DNA of 64,000 nucleotides from Desulfuromonas sp. GTDB taxonomy: Bacteria; Desulfobacterota; Desulfuromonadia; Desulfuromonadales; Desulfuromonadaceae. Below are positions 44,967-53,288 of the stretch, piece by piece. The stretch spans positions 1-64,000 of the forward strand of contig JAGGYC010000051.1 in the NCBI GenBank assembly GCA_021162745.1, written 5' to 3'. The stretch's first letter is position 1. Each line of letters begins with the position of its first letter. The notes under the pieces are model-generated. The model saw only the letters and a program-made list of their open reading frames with translations. It ran no database searches and was not told the origin of the DNA. Made by a program: the position numbers and the translations under genes.

Positions 44967-45106
44967 TATTCAGCATAACCGTAGATGCGCTGGGGACGCC
45001 CATGGAAAGGGTATCTGCCGCCCGAATGGCGGCAGTTAAGTGCCCATGGATGGGCTTGACACGTCCCTTGGAATGGGCGTCGCCAGCGTATCGGGCTGAA
45101 TAATTA
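44967..45106. repeat. MITE-like cloverleaf repeat, copy 2
   Basis: TATTCAGC and GCTGAATA mark the ends. TGCGCTGGGGACGCCCAT and a near complement (ending 45091) form the outer stem, and GCCGCC/GGCGGC and GCCCATGGATGGGC the inner stems. The inner 80 bp is almost identical to copy 1 at 35.8 kb, whereas the arms differ and still pair. It lies in the 304-bp spacer between the divergent peptidase and M23 genes. The 60-aa minus ORF over it is spurious. Confidence 0.85.
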
Positions 45107-45242
45107 CATTTTTTCATTCATAGTTCCGCCATCGCATAGCAGGCACCGGTCAAGCCCAACAGCCTGCTGGACAATATCGCGAAAAAGCTGATATGATGAG
45201 CGGATTAGCCCAGTTTCGATCGTCGTCAATACACATCAAAAG

Positions 45243-46619
45243 ATGGATGTTCACTCTATGTCTCACCATCGCCACAACCGCTACCGGTCCACAACCACAA
45301 CCCGCCGCCAACGCAAGCAGAATACGATGTTATTCCTGATTCTGGCAAGTGCTGCGCTAGTCATTTTCTTTCTTGTTCGCACCAGCGAGCCCGACCGCAT
45401 CGCTTCACAGCCCGACTCAGCCATTCCTGCCCCAACGGCTTTTCGCGAACCTGCACCGGAACAGGTGATACAGATTCAGCGCGAAACCATCTGTCAGGCC
45501 GTTCAGCCCGGTGACACCATCACCGCCATCCTCGGTCACTATTTTTCCCCTTCCGAGATTCTGGTGATCGCCCGCGAAAGTCAAAACGTATTCCCACTCT
45601 GCAACCTGTGCGCCGGGCACCCGTACCGGATTGAGATTGAAAACGAAAACTTTGTCAGTTTTTATTACGATATCAACCGGGAAGACCAGTTGATCATCCA
45701 CCAGGAGCAGGGGGAATTTTCTATTGAGCGTCAGCCAATCCCCTATACGGTTGAGGTGGAAGCCATTGGCGGCGTTATCAACTCCAGCCTGTTTAGCACC
45801 GTTGCGAGGCTTGGCGAGTCTTCGGAGTTGGCTGCAGAATTGATGAACATTTTTGCTTGGGATATCGACTTTATCCGCGACATTCGCCAAGGCGACTACT
45901 TTACCGCGCTGGTAGAAAAACGCTACCGCGACGGCAATCTAGCCGGGTACGGCAACCTGCTGGCTGCTGAATTCAACAATAACAATCAAAGCTTTTTTGC
46001 TTTCCACTTCGACAATGGCGTCAGCGACAGCGGCTATTTCAATGAGGACGGCAAGAGTCTGCGCAAAGCGTTTTTAAAGGCTCCACTGTCCTACACCCGC
46101 ATCTCATCGGGCTACACCAAGCGCCGCTTTCATCCGGTGCTCAACAGGTGGAAGCCTCACTTGGCCATCGACTACGCCGCACCTACCGGCACCCCGATCA
46201 AGGCCGTAGCCGATGGCACCATCACCCAAAAGAGTTACGACAAAAACAACGGCAACAAGATCCGTCTGCGTCACCCCAACAACTATGAAACCACCTATAT
46301 TCACATGTGCAAATTTGCCCGCGGCATGAAAAAAGGAAAACGGGTACATCAGGGAGATGTTATCGGCTATGTCGGCATGACCGGCCTTGCCACGGGTCCC
46401 CATCTCGACTTCCGCGTATTCCACAACGGCAAAGCGATCAATCCGCTGAAAATCAAGTCGACCCCGTCAAAACCGGTGTCGACAGCCAACAGGGACACTT
46501 TTTTGGCTTTGACCAAACAATTACAACAACAGCTAACTGAAGCCAAGCTGCAACTGGCACGACACCCAGAAAGCGATCAGGAAAACCATGCGGAAAGCAA
46601 TGGCGCCGCCACGCTATGA
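45243..46619 (+). CDS. M23-family (LytM) cell-wall endopeptidase-like protein
   Basis: A 453-458-aa envelope protein. A basic N-terminus (HNRYRSTTTTRRQRKQN) precedes one membrane anchor (about 30-47). An OapA/LysM-like linker region (QPGDTITAILGHYFSPSEI, about 95) and a C-terminal M23 domain (about 275-410) follow. The first metal motif is HLAIDYAAPTGTP. The second is GPHLDFRVFHNG, where Asp stands in the position of the usual second His, as in a subset of M23 proteins. It may be an active or a regulatory (NlpD-like) endopeptidase. Either M1 or M6 (MSHHRHN) could be the start; neither has a strong site. Its stop overlaps acpH by 4 bp. Confidence 0.87.
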   Translation: MDVHSMSHHRHNRYRSTTTTRRQRKQNTMLFLILASAALVIFFLVRTSEPDRIASQPDSAIPAPTAFREPAPEQVIQIQRETICQAVQPGDTITAILGHYFSPSEILVIARESQNVFPLCNLCAGHPYRIEIENENFVSFYYDINREDQLIIHQEQGEFSIERQPIPYTVEVEAIGGVINSSLFSTVARLGESSELAAELMNIFAWDIDFIRDIRQGDYFTALVEKRYRDGNLAGYGNLLAAEFNNNNQSFFAFHFDNGVSDSGYFNEDGKSLRKAFLKAPLSYTRISSGYTKRRFHPVLNRWKPHLAIDYAAPTGTPIKAVADGTITQKSYDKNNGNKIRLRHPNNYETTYIHMCKFARGMKKGKRVHQGDVIGYVGMTGLATGPHLDFRVFHNGKAINPLKIKSTPSKPVSTANRDTFLALTKQLQQQLTEAKLQLARHPESDQENHAESNGAATL

Positions 46620-47194
46620 ATTATCTGCTTCACTGCCTGATCAGTCCAGAGTGTGAGCAGATCCGCATCGGCAATCTGATCGGCGACTTTGTTAAAGGAC
46701 CGCTGCCCGATCCACCCCCAACCGCCATCGTTCAGGGCCTGCGTCTGCACCGCCGGTTGGATCGCTTTTGCGAGGACAATCGCTGCTTCCAGCGCAGCAA
46801 GCAATGTCTCGATCCCCGCTTTGGCCGCTATCGCGGCATCATGGTCGATTTGTTTTACGACCACTTTACCGCCATCCACTGGTCACGCTATCACGGCCAG
46901 CCCCTCGAACAGTTTGCCGACGAGCTCTATACCAACCTGCAACACCACCACGATCTGCTGCCACCATCCTTTCAAGCGATCCTGCCGAGGATGATCGAAC
47001 GCAACTGGCTGGTGTCCTACCGCCATATCGACACCATTGAGCGGGCACTGCACTCAATTTCACAACGCCTTCGCCGTCCCAATGAACTGGCCCAAGGTAT
47101 TGAACAATTGAGCTGCCACTACCACGAACTGGAACAGGACTGCCACCAGTTTATCCTCCAGGCACAGCAGTTTCTTGCGCACAATCAACCGTAG
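46616..47194 (+). CDS. acpH: Acyl carrier protein phosphodiesterase
   Basis: A 192-aa HD-like hydrolase that removes the phosphopantetheine arm from acyl carrier protein. The sequence follows AcpH closely: MNYLLHCLISPECEQIRIGN, GDFVKGPLP, GLRLHRRLDRFCEDN (His, Asp), GRYRGIMVDLFYDHFTAIHW (Asp, His). The length is normal. ATGA overlap with the M23 gene implies translational coupling, although no direct functional link is known. A dispersed repeat follows. Confidence 0.92.
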   Translation: MNYLLHCLISPECEQIRIGNLIGDFVKGPLPDPPPTAIVQGLRLHRRLDRFCEDNRCFQRSKQCLDPRFGRYRGIMVDLFYDHFTAIHWSRYHGQPLEQFADELYTNLQHHHDLLPPSFQAILPRMIERNWLVSYRHIDTIERALHSISQRLRRPNELAQGIEQLSCHYHELEQDCHQFILQAQQFLAHNQP

Positions 47195-47221
47195 AACGGC
47201 CAGGGTCAACGATCAAAGAGC

Positions 47222-47530
47222 TGTAGGGTTACGCTTCGCTAACCCGACCTTGTATGTTCATGATGAAATACCATCTGACAAAAACAAGCGGGCCGCAAAA
47301 GATCAGGCCCGCCTCGCAGTTCGGATGGATACGCAGTCCTGACCTTGAAACCGTTATGCGCCACGGTTGGTCACTTTGGTTCCAAAAGCCATTTTTGCTT
47401 ACTTTTTGGGGCTTGGCAAAAAGTACGTCGCCTGCGGGGCGAGACCCGCGAACTTGATCTGATTTGAAAAGAATCGTTGTCGGGTTACACTCCGCTAACC
47501 CGACCTACGAGACTACAGTAGGTCGGGCAT
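47222..47530 (+). repeat. Dispersed structured repeat, copy D, flanked by REP palindromes
   Basis: A REP unit (GGGTTACGCTTCGCTAACCC, 47226-47245) precedes the body, which opens CATGATGAAATACCATC. The body has GCGGGCCGCAAAAGATCAGG and CCCGCCTCGCAG, AAAAGCCATTTTTGCTTACT, GGGGCTTGGCAAAAAG and GGGGCGAGACCCGCGAACTT. A second REP (GTCGGGTTACACTCCGC plus TAACCCGAC, 47481-47506) and a half unit (GTAGGTCGGGC) close it. This is the most complete copy. It fills the space between the convergent acpH and antiporter genes. The 67-aa ORF inside is a by-product of the repeat. Confidence 0.9.
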
Positions 47531-47572
47531 TTTCCGACGAGGTATTGGTAAAGGAAAGAGCGGTTCAATTGT

Positions 47573-48748
47573 TTATTCAGGCATGGATGTCTTCTTTATC
47601 GCCAGCCGTGTCATGATCGGCCCGATCAGCTCAAACACCACCGTCGATCCGATAACGATCGATAACACCTGTGAACGATATTGGGGGAACTTGTTGGACG
47701 CCACCAGGGCCATGCCGATGGCCACCCCGGCTTGGGGCAGCAGCGCCGCACCAATCCAGTGTTGGATCTGTTTATCAATTCCGCACAACCGGCTCCCAAA
47801 CCAAGCTCCAATGACCTTGCCCATGGCCCGTAGCAGCAAATAGGATACACCGACAAGGCCGATCTCCTTCAAAGCCATGGGATCGAGGGTCGCTCCGGCC
47901 AGAACAAAAAACAGCACCAGTATCGGGCTTTCAACATCCTCAATAGCATGAAACGGATACTCATGATGATGCGCGCGGTTGGCCACCACTGCCCCCATCA
48001 CCATAGAAGCAATCAGAAACGACACATCCAACCATAGTGCCAGCCCACCGCACAAAAAGACCAGCCCCAACGCTTCGGTCAACATAGGTTGCCCCGGCTT
48101 AAGCCGACCGGTCAAAAACGCCGCAGGCAGGCCGATAGCAACACCGAGCAGCGCCGCGCCACCAATCTCCCACAGCGCCGTAAGCATCAGCTCACCATAG
48201 CCGATGCTACCTCCGGTCAGCGGCATCGCCACGGCAAGGCCAATGCTGAACAAAATCAGCCCCCAGGCATCATCCAGCGCGACAATACCCGTCAACAGGT
48301 TCACAAATGGCCCCTCGGCCTTCATCTCACTTATCACATCCATGGTTGCCGCAGGTGCCGTCGCCGCAGCGACACAACCGAGGATGATCGCCAGAGCCGG
48401 ATCAACACCGCACAGAAGCAAGCCAACAGTAATCACCACCACATCGCCTGACGCCTCCACCAGAGAGACCAATACGATTTGACGGGCCTGCTGTTTCATC
48501 GCCTCCGACGTCAACCGCCCACCCAGCAGAAACCCCACCAGCACCAGGGCAACATCAGCCACCAGTTCAAAGCGATCAATGAAGAACAAGGGAATCAGGT
48601 CGAAAAAGGCAGGACCGATCAACAGACCAAACAACAACATCAAGGTCACACGCGGCAAACGGGTGCGACGACCAAGAAAATCGGTGGCAATACCGAGCAG
48701 AAAAATCGCTCCCAGATTAATAAGAATCAGCGCCGGTGACATCATCAT
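47573..48748 (-). CDS. CPA2-type cation:proton antiporter
   Basis: A 391-aa integral membrane protein with about twelve helices and no C-terminal TrkA domain. The N-terminal ILINLGAIFLLGIATDFLGR and LPRVTLMLLFGLLIGP, the central GCVAAATAPAATMDVISEM and LDDAWGLILFSIG (Asp pair), and GVAIGMALVA fit the KefB/NhaS-like monovalent cation:H+ antiporter family. It probably exchanges Na+ or K+ for H+. The start overlaps the lpd stop by 4 bp, so it is translated from the same transcript. Confidence 0.88.
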   Translation of the reverse strand: MMMSPALILINLGAIFLLGIATDFLGRRTRLPRVTLMLLFGLLIGPAFFDLIPLFFIDRFELVADVALVLVGFLLGGRLTSEAMKQQARQIVLVSLVEASGDVVVITVGLLLCGVDPALAIILGCVAAATAPAATMDVISEMKAEGPFVNLLTGIVALDDAWGLILFSIGLAVAMPLTGGSIGYGELMLTALWEIGGAALLGVAIGLPAAFLTGRLKPGQPMLTEALGLVFLCGGLALWLDVSFLIASMVMGAVVANRAHHHEYPFHAIEDVESPILVLFFVLAGATLDPMALKEIGLVGVSYLLLRAMGKVIGAWFGSRLCGIDKQIQHWIGAALLPQAGVAIGMALVASNKFPQYRSQVLSIVIGSTVVFELIGPIMTRLAIKKTSMPE

Positions 48749-50214
48749 AAGCGATCCTTACCGGAACCATGCCGACGACGCTGGCGCAAAATCTTCAAAT
48801 GCAGCTGCTGTGCCACCTCCTTGAACATCTCCCCCAGACTGGGATGAGCCTGGCAACACCGCATCAAATCCTCTACGTTACCGCCAAGGGTCAACAGAGC
48901 ACCAGCCTGATTGATCAACTCAGACGCTTGGGGACCAAGAATCGCCACCCCGAGCAGACGACCACTGTCCGCAGCTGCGATCAGCTCGACAGAGCCATCC
49001 GCATCACCGTAACAGTGCGCGCGGCCATTGATCAAAAATGGCACCTTGCTGCTGACAAATTCCAGTCCCTGTTGCGTTAATTCATCGCCACTATGCCCCA
49101 CCACCGCCAACTCGGGGTGGGTGTAGATCACTTTGGGCATCAGGTGATAATCGATGGTCGCTCGATGCCCCTTCAGCCGCTCAACAAATACCTGTGCTTC
49201 AAAACCAGCTTTATGGGCCAGCATCGGCCCGCCGATCATATCTCCCAGGGCATAGATTCCTGCCACAGCAGTCTGGAAATCATCATCCACCTCCAGTCGG
49301 CCATCATCATTAGTGGTCAGTCCAACCCGATCCAGACCAAGGTTATCGACATTGGGCTGCCGACCAACCGCCACCAGAATCTGATCACACACCACTTCCT
49401 GTGAGCCTGCCGCTGAATCAAGCAGTTGAACCTTGAGCCGGTCACCACTGTGCACCACCTTTTCAACACGGGTCTCCAACCTGAAACGGAACCCCTGCCC
49501 CTCCAGCAATTGTTGTAATGCCCCGGCCAGCGCCGGTTCGGCGAACGGCACAATCTGATCCAGCTGCTCCACCACAGTCACCTGAGCACCGAGGCGCTGC
49601 CACACCGAACCGATCTCCAGACCGATGGCACCGGCTCCCACCACCAGTAGGTGTTCCGGCACCTGCGCCAAGGACAAGGCATGACCGGCATGGAGTATCT
49701 GCTGCCCATCCACCGGCAACGCCGGAACACCACGGGGACAACTGCCCGTAGCCAGCAACAGCCGCTGTGCCGTCAGGGTGAGAACACCCTGCGGCGTCAC
49801 CACCTCAACCCGATGTCCCGCCGCCGTCGACGGCGGCGGAGGCAGAGACGGCGGCAACAGGGAACCCCGCCCAACCTGATGATGAATATGGTGCATTTGA
49901 AACAAAAACTTCACCCCGCCACCCAAGCGGTCAACAATCTGCTGCTTGCGCGTCATCATCCGGGCCAGATTCAAGGTCGGTGCCGCCAGTTCAATCCCAT
50001 GTTCTTCCAGCCCCTGTCGACTTTGAACAAACAGGCCACTGGAGCTGAGCAGCGCCTTGCTGGGGATGCAGCCTTCATTCATGCACACACCACCGGGCAA
50101 TGGCCGTTCATCCACCACCGCCACCGTCATCCCCTGCTGTGCAGCATACACCGCCGCCTGATAGCCACCTGGCCCCGCTCCCAGCACCAGTAAATCATAG
50201 ATCGTTTCAGCCAT
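48745..50214 (-). CDS. Dihydrolipoyl dehydrogenase (E3-type flavoprotein disulfide reductase)
   Basis: A 489-aa FAD-dependent NAD(P) disulfide reductase. FAD motif VLGAGPGGYQAAVYAA, redox-active pair GGVCMNEGCIPSKALL, NAD motif LVVGAGAIGLEIGSVWQRLG, GDMIGGPMLAHKAGFEA and the C-terminal CQAHPSLGEMFKE (His-Glu) are all present. An unusual Pro-rich insertion (LLPPSLPPPPSTAAG) occurs at about residue 130. There are no E1 or E2 genes nearby; it leads an operon with an antiporter. GGAGGTTGACC sets the ATG at 50214; the ORF-track start is a TTG. It could serve a distant 2-oxoacid dehydrogenase or a glycine cleavage system. Confidence 0.9.
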   Translation of the reverse strand: MAETIYDLLVLGAGPGGYQAAVYAAQQGMTVAVVDERPLPGGVCMNEGCIPSKALLSSSGLFVQSRQGLEEHGIELAAPTLNLARMMTRKQQIVDRLGGGVKFLFQMHHIHHQVGRGSLLPPSLPPPPSTAAGHRVEVVTPQGVLTLTAQRLLLATGSCPRGVPALPVDGQQILHAGHALSLAQVPEHLLVVGAGAIGLEIGSVWQRLGAQVTVVEQLDQIVPFAEPALAGALQQLLEGQGFRFRLETRVEKVVHSGDRLKVQLLDSAAGSQEVVCDQILVAVGRQPNVDNLGLDRVGLTTNDDGRLEVDDDFQTAVAGIYALGDMIGGPMLAHKAGFEAQVFVERLKGHRATIDYHLMPKVIYTHPELAVVGHSGDELTQQGLEFVSSKVPFLINGRAHCYGDADGSVELIAAADSGRLLGVAILGPQASELINQAGALLTLGGNVEDLMRCCQAHPSLGEMFKEVAQQLHLKILRQRRRHGSGKDRL

Positions 50215-50392
50215 GGTCAACCTCCAATTGGAGTGTGGAAACCCGCAGTGTCAGAGATATGGGTCCCCCGATTTACCTTAATGGCTACAGTTGTGCTAAT
50301 ACCTACAGTATCCTTTCTATTCAAGCGCTGAAAAGCCAACTGTCAAGGTCAAGTCACTGGCCATGTCTTGGAACAGACGCCATTCGAGACAA

Positions 50393-50424
50393 AAAAACTC
50401 CTGAGCGTATCACGCTCAGGAGTA
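50393..50424 (-). terminator. Intrinsic terminator of the GGDEF-EAL gene
   Basis: On the minus strand ACTCCTGAGCGT, a 3-base loop and ACGCTCAGGAGT are followed by TTTTTTT, about 55 bp past the stop codon. Confidence 0.93.
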
Positions 50425-50478
50425 GATAAATCGGAACAAGGACCAAGTTAGATCAAAAAATATCTTCAGCAATCAACG

Positions 50479-52842
50479 TCACAAATTTTTGCCGTTCTCC
50501 AGCAACTCACGAATCGCCTTGTCTGGAACAGGGGCACTAAACAGATAGCCCTGAATCTCATCACAGTCTTTACTCTTGAGAAAAGCCAGTTGCCCCAGCG
50601 TTTCCACCCCTTCGGCAATAACATTCAGATCCAGGCTATTCCCCATATCAATGATTGCCGTGGCAATGGCAGCATCTTTATCGTTCTTTTCAATGTCACG
50701 GATAAATGACTTGTCGATCTTAAGGGTGTTAACCGAAAAACGTTTAAGGTGAGCCAGCGAGGAATAACCGGTACCAAAATCATCAATCGAGATATGCACC
50801 CCCTGCTCACGCAGTTGATTCAGTACATTGACGGCATACTCCGGGTTCTGCATAATGACGGTTTCTGTCACCTCTAGTTCGAGCAACACCGGGTCAACAC
50901 CGGTTTCATCGAGAATTTTCATAACCTGTTTAACCAAGTCACGCTGCTGCAGTTGATGACCAGAAAGATTGACGGCGACTCGTACCGGTGGCAAGCCCTC
51001 TTTTTGCCATGCCTTACTCTGCTCACAGGCGCGCCGCAGCACCCACTCTCCAATCGGTAAAATCAACCCGGTTTCCTCGGCTAACGAAATAAACTCTCCC
51101 GGCAACACCAGCCCCAACTCGCTATGATGCCAACGTATCAGGGCCTCAACTGCCGTCACTTCGCCACTGGCAATATTTACCTTGGGCTGATAATAAAGCT
51201 CAAATTCGTCATATTCCAGCGCCTTGCGTAGACCATTTTCCATAATCAACCGTTTACCCGCTTCTTGATCCATACTCGATTGATAAAATTGGAAACCGTT
51301 GCGTCCTTGAGCCTTTGCACAATACATGGCGATATCAGCACGTTTGAGCAGATCTTCCGGTTTCGCTCCGTCTTTCGGGAACATCGTGACACCCATACTC
51401 GAAGTGATATACAACTCATGGCCGTCAATAAACAACGGCTCAGCCAGCACCTTGATAATCTTTTCAGCAATTTTTTCAACAATCGACACACCATCGACAT
51501 TTACCAGCATCACAACAAATTCATCGCCACCGATACGACCGACAACATCCTCTTCGCGCACTGCTGAACGCAAGCGCTTGCCCATGGTACACAACAGCTG
51601 GTCACCAACAGCGTGTCCTAGCGTGTCATTGATAATTTTGAACCGATCGAGATCAAGGAATAAAAAAGCCAGTTGGTTTTGTGTCCGTTTTGACATCAGC
51701 TTGGCCTGTTCGACCCGTTCCATAAAACAAACGCGATTAGGCAGCCCTGTCAGCATGTCGTGATGCGCCATGTGGCGCAAACATTCTTCTGCCTGTTTGC
51801 GCTCGGTAATATCGCGGCATATGCCCCACAATACCGGCTGTTGCGTCAATTGCCCCCCACAGGTAATGCTCCCTTCAACCTGGACAATATTACCCTGCTT
51901 AGCCTGGAACATCACTTCGCTTGGTTCTACCGCTTCACCATCGAGCAACTTGGCAAACTTGGTTTGACACTGCTTCAGATTCTCATCGTCCAGCAATTGA
52001 TCAATGGTGACCGATTCCTGTTGTGGATCATAGCCTGTAGCTGTTCTCCACGCCTGATTGGCGTACAACACCTCCCCCTGCGGGGTAAAACTGAAGATAA
52101 GATCATTGGCGCTCTCTAGAAAGCTTGTCAAACGCTCCTCACTGGCTATGGCCTCAGAAGATTCGCGCCGAATGATCTTCATCAAAAAAGTAGAGATGAT
52201 CGCTACGGTGCCATTAAGAAAACTGACCCACAACCACATCATAAACAGAAACAACGGGTCACTATGACTAGCAACAACGGTAAACGGCATCTGGACAGTA
52301 GACAGCAGGTGATAATATTCCGCCAACAGCACAGCACCGTAGCACAGCCCACCGAGAACACCGATTACCCACACATCGAGGCGTTTTTCCAGTAACACCG
52401 ACGCTTCAATGGTAATGATCATATATACGGGCCAAAACCAACTGGCCACACCACCACTAAAATGAATGAGACCGGTGATCACCAGAATATCCAGCAGAAT
52501 ATGGATGTGGTCGATATAGGGAATGGTTTGAAGACGAGGATAGAATAAGTGAAATATCAGGTTGTATCCGCTGACACACAGCAATGCAATGAACAGAAAA
52601 GCCATCTGGGCGGATGACAGAAAAAATCCATAGGAACTATTGAGAAAAGAGAGTCCCGCCGCCAAGCAGTACAGAGAAATAATCCCCAGCAACTGCCAGC
52701 GTGCTTTAACAATCAGTTGAGTTCGCCCCTGACGGGTAAAGAAATGGCGCGATGTTTTTCCAACTTTACCACCGCTATCCGCCAGTTTGTGACGCGGCAA
52801 TTCAATCTGATTTGTCGATGAAAATTTAACCTCATTTGTCAT
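50479..52842 (-). CDS. Membrane PAS-GGDEF-EAL cyclic di-GMP enzyme
   Basis: A 787-aa protein with a six-helix N-terminal membrane sensor (about 45-210), a PAS domain (about 230-350), GGDEF and EAL domains. GGDEF is intact (GRIGGDEFVVML), with an RxxD inhibitory site (REED) five residues upstream. The EAL domain keeps its key residues: AVEALIRW, NLSGHQL, ELEVTET, IDDFGTGYSSL, LKIDKSF, AEGVET and QGYLFSAP. Both synthesis and hydrolysis are therefore possible; which dominates is unknown. The start at MTNEVKF follows GGTGGATGG. Single gene with a strong terminator. Confidence 0.93.
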   Translation of the reverse strand: MTNEVKFSSTNQIELPRHKLADSGGKVGKTSRHFFTRQGRTQLIVKARWQLLGIISLYCLAAGLSFLNSSYGFFLSSAQMAFLFIALLCVSGYNLIFHLFYPRLQTIPYIDHIHILLDILVITGLIHFSGGVASWFWPVYMIITIEASVLLEKRLDVWVIGVLGGLCYGAVLLAEYYHLLSTVQMPFTVVASHSDPLFLFMMWLWVSFLNGTVAIISTFLMKIIRRESSEAIASEERLTSFLESANDLIFSFTPQGEVLYANQAWRTATGYDPQQESVTIDQLLDDENLKQCQTKFAKLLDGEAVEPSEVMFQAKQGNIVQVEGSITCGGQLTQQPVLWGICRDITERKQAEECLRHMAHHDMLTGLPNRVCFMERVEQAKLMSKRTQNQLAFLFLDLDRFKIINDTLGHAVGDQLLCTMGKRLRSAVREEDVVGRIGGDEFVVMLVNVDGVSIVEKIAEKIIKVLAEPLFIDGHELYITSSMGVTMFPKDGAKPEDLLKRADIAMYCAKAQGRNGFQFYQSSMDQEAGKRLIMENGLRKALEYDEFELYYQPKVNIASGEVTAVEALIRWHHSELGLVLPGEFISLAEETGLILPIGEWVLRRACEQSKAWQKEGLPPVRVAVNLSGHQLQQRDLVKQVMKILDETGVDPVLLELEVTETVIMQNPEYAVNVLNQLREQGVHISIDDFGTGYSSLAHLKRFSVNTLKIDKSFIRDIEKNDKDAAIATAIIDMGNSLDLNVIAEGVETLGQLAFLKSKDCDEIQGYLFSAPVPDKAIRELLENGKNL

Positions 52843-52888
52843 AACACCATCCACCTGTTTGTGTTTCTACTTTTATTTTACAAATTAA

Positions 52889-53023
52889 TTAATCATCTTT
52901 CTGCAAAAAGTATTCCACACAATTGAGGATGGGTGATGGATGAAAAATGGCATTAAAGACCGGCAACAAACAGGCGATTGCAGCCCCGTTTAGCAACCTG
53001 CTGAACAAGGGATAGTTCAGCAT
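52889..53023 (-). CDS. Possible 44-aa small hydrophobic protein
   Basis: A short ORF starting MLNYPLFSRLL lies 13 bp after the small lipoprotein stop. AAGGAG sits six bases before its ATG, the best-placed ribosome binding site in this spacer. The product has one hydrophobic stretch (about 6-27, LFSRLLNGAAIACLLPVFNA) and a polar tail (FLQKDD), consistent with a membrane-associated small protein. The ORF track joins it to a longer upstream frame, which hides it. I know of no family, and the coding evidence is only spacing, ribosome binding site and hydrophobicity. Confidence 0.45.
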   Translation of the reverse strand: MLNYPLFSRLLNGAAIACLLPVFNAIFHPSPILNCVEYFLQKDD

Positions 53024-53036
53024 TGTCGCTCCTTCA

Positions 53037-53216
53037 CTAACCAACAGCCAGGTTCTTGGCCGATGACATACCGAGATCTTCAGGAACAAGCAAGTACTGG
53101 TCGATGGCACACTCCTCAAGGGCCTCGGCATCGCTTTTCAACGAGTCGAGGAAGGCACAACCACTCAAACCACCACACATCAGAACCACAAGCAAAAGTA
53201 TGACTAATTTTCCCAT
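53037..53216 (-). CDS. Small lipoprotein of unknown function
   Basis: A 59-aa lipoprotein precursor. MGKLVILLLVVLMCGGLSGC is a short signal peptide with lipobox LSGC, followed by a mature part of about 40 residues (AFLDSLKSDAEALEECAID) with one further Cys. The start is set by AAAGGAAACACC before the ATG at 53216; the ORF-track start is 22 codons too early. It precedes the 44-aa ORF and follows the RluA-type gene by about 70 bp, so the three may share a transcript. No family is recognised. Confidence 0.75.
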   Translation of the reverse strand: MGKLVILLLVVLMCGGLSGCAFLDSLKSDAEALEECAIDQYLLVPEDLGMSSAKNLAVG

Positions 53217-53288
53217 GGTGTTTCCTTTCCGATAAATAAGATCTAATTGTTTACATTCTACCCAGATACACAAACAGAACAAGGGAGA

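Noticed and set aside
44935-45117. 60-aa ORF (YSARYAGDAHSKGR) and a related frame at 35717-35932
   Set aside because: Both are read-through of the two copies of the cloverleaf repeat. Conservation is at the DNA level and includes self-complementary arms.
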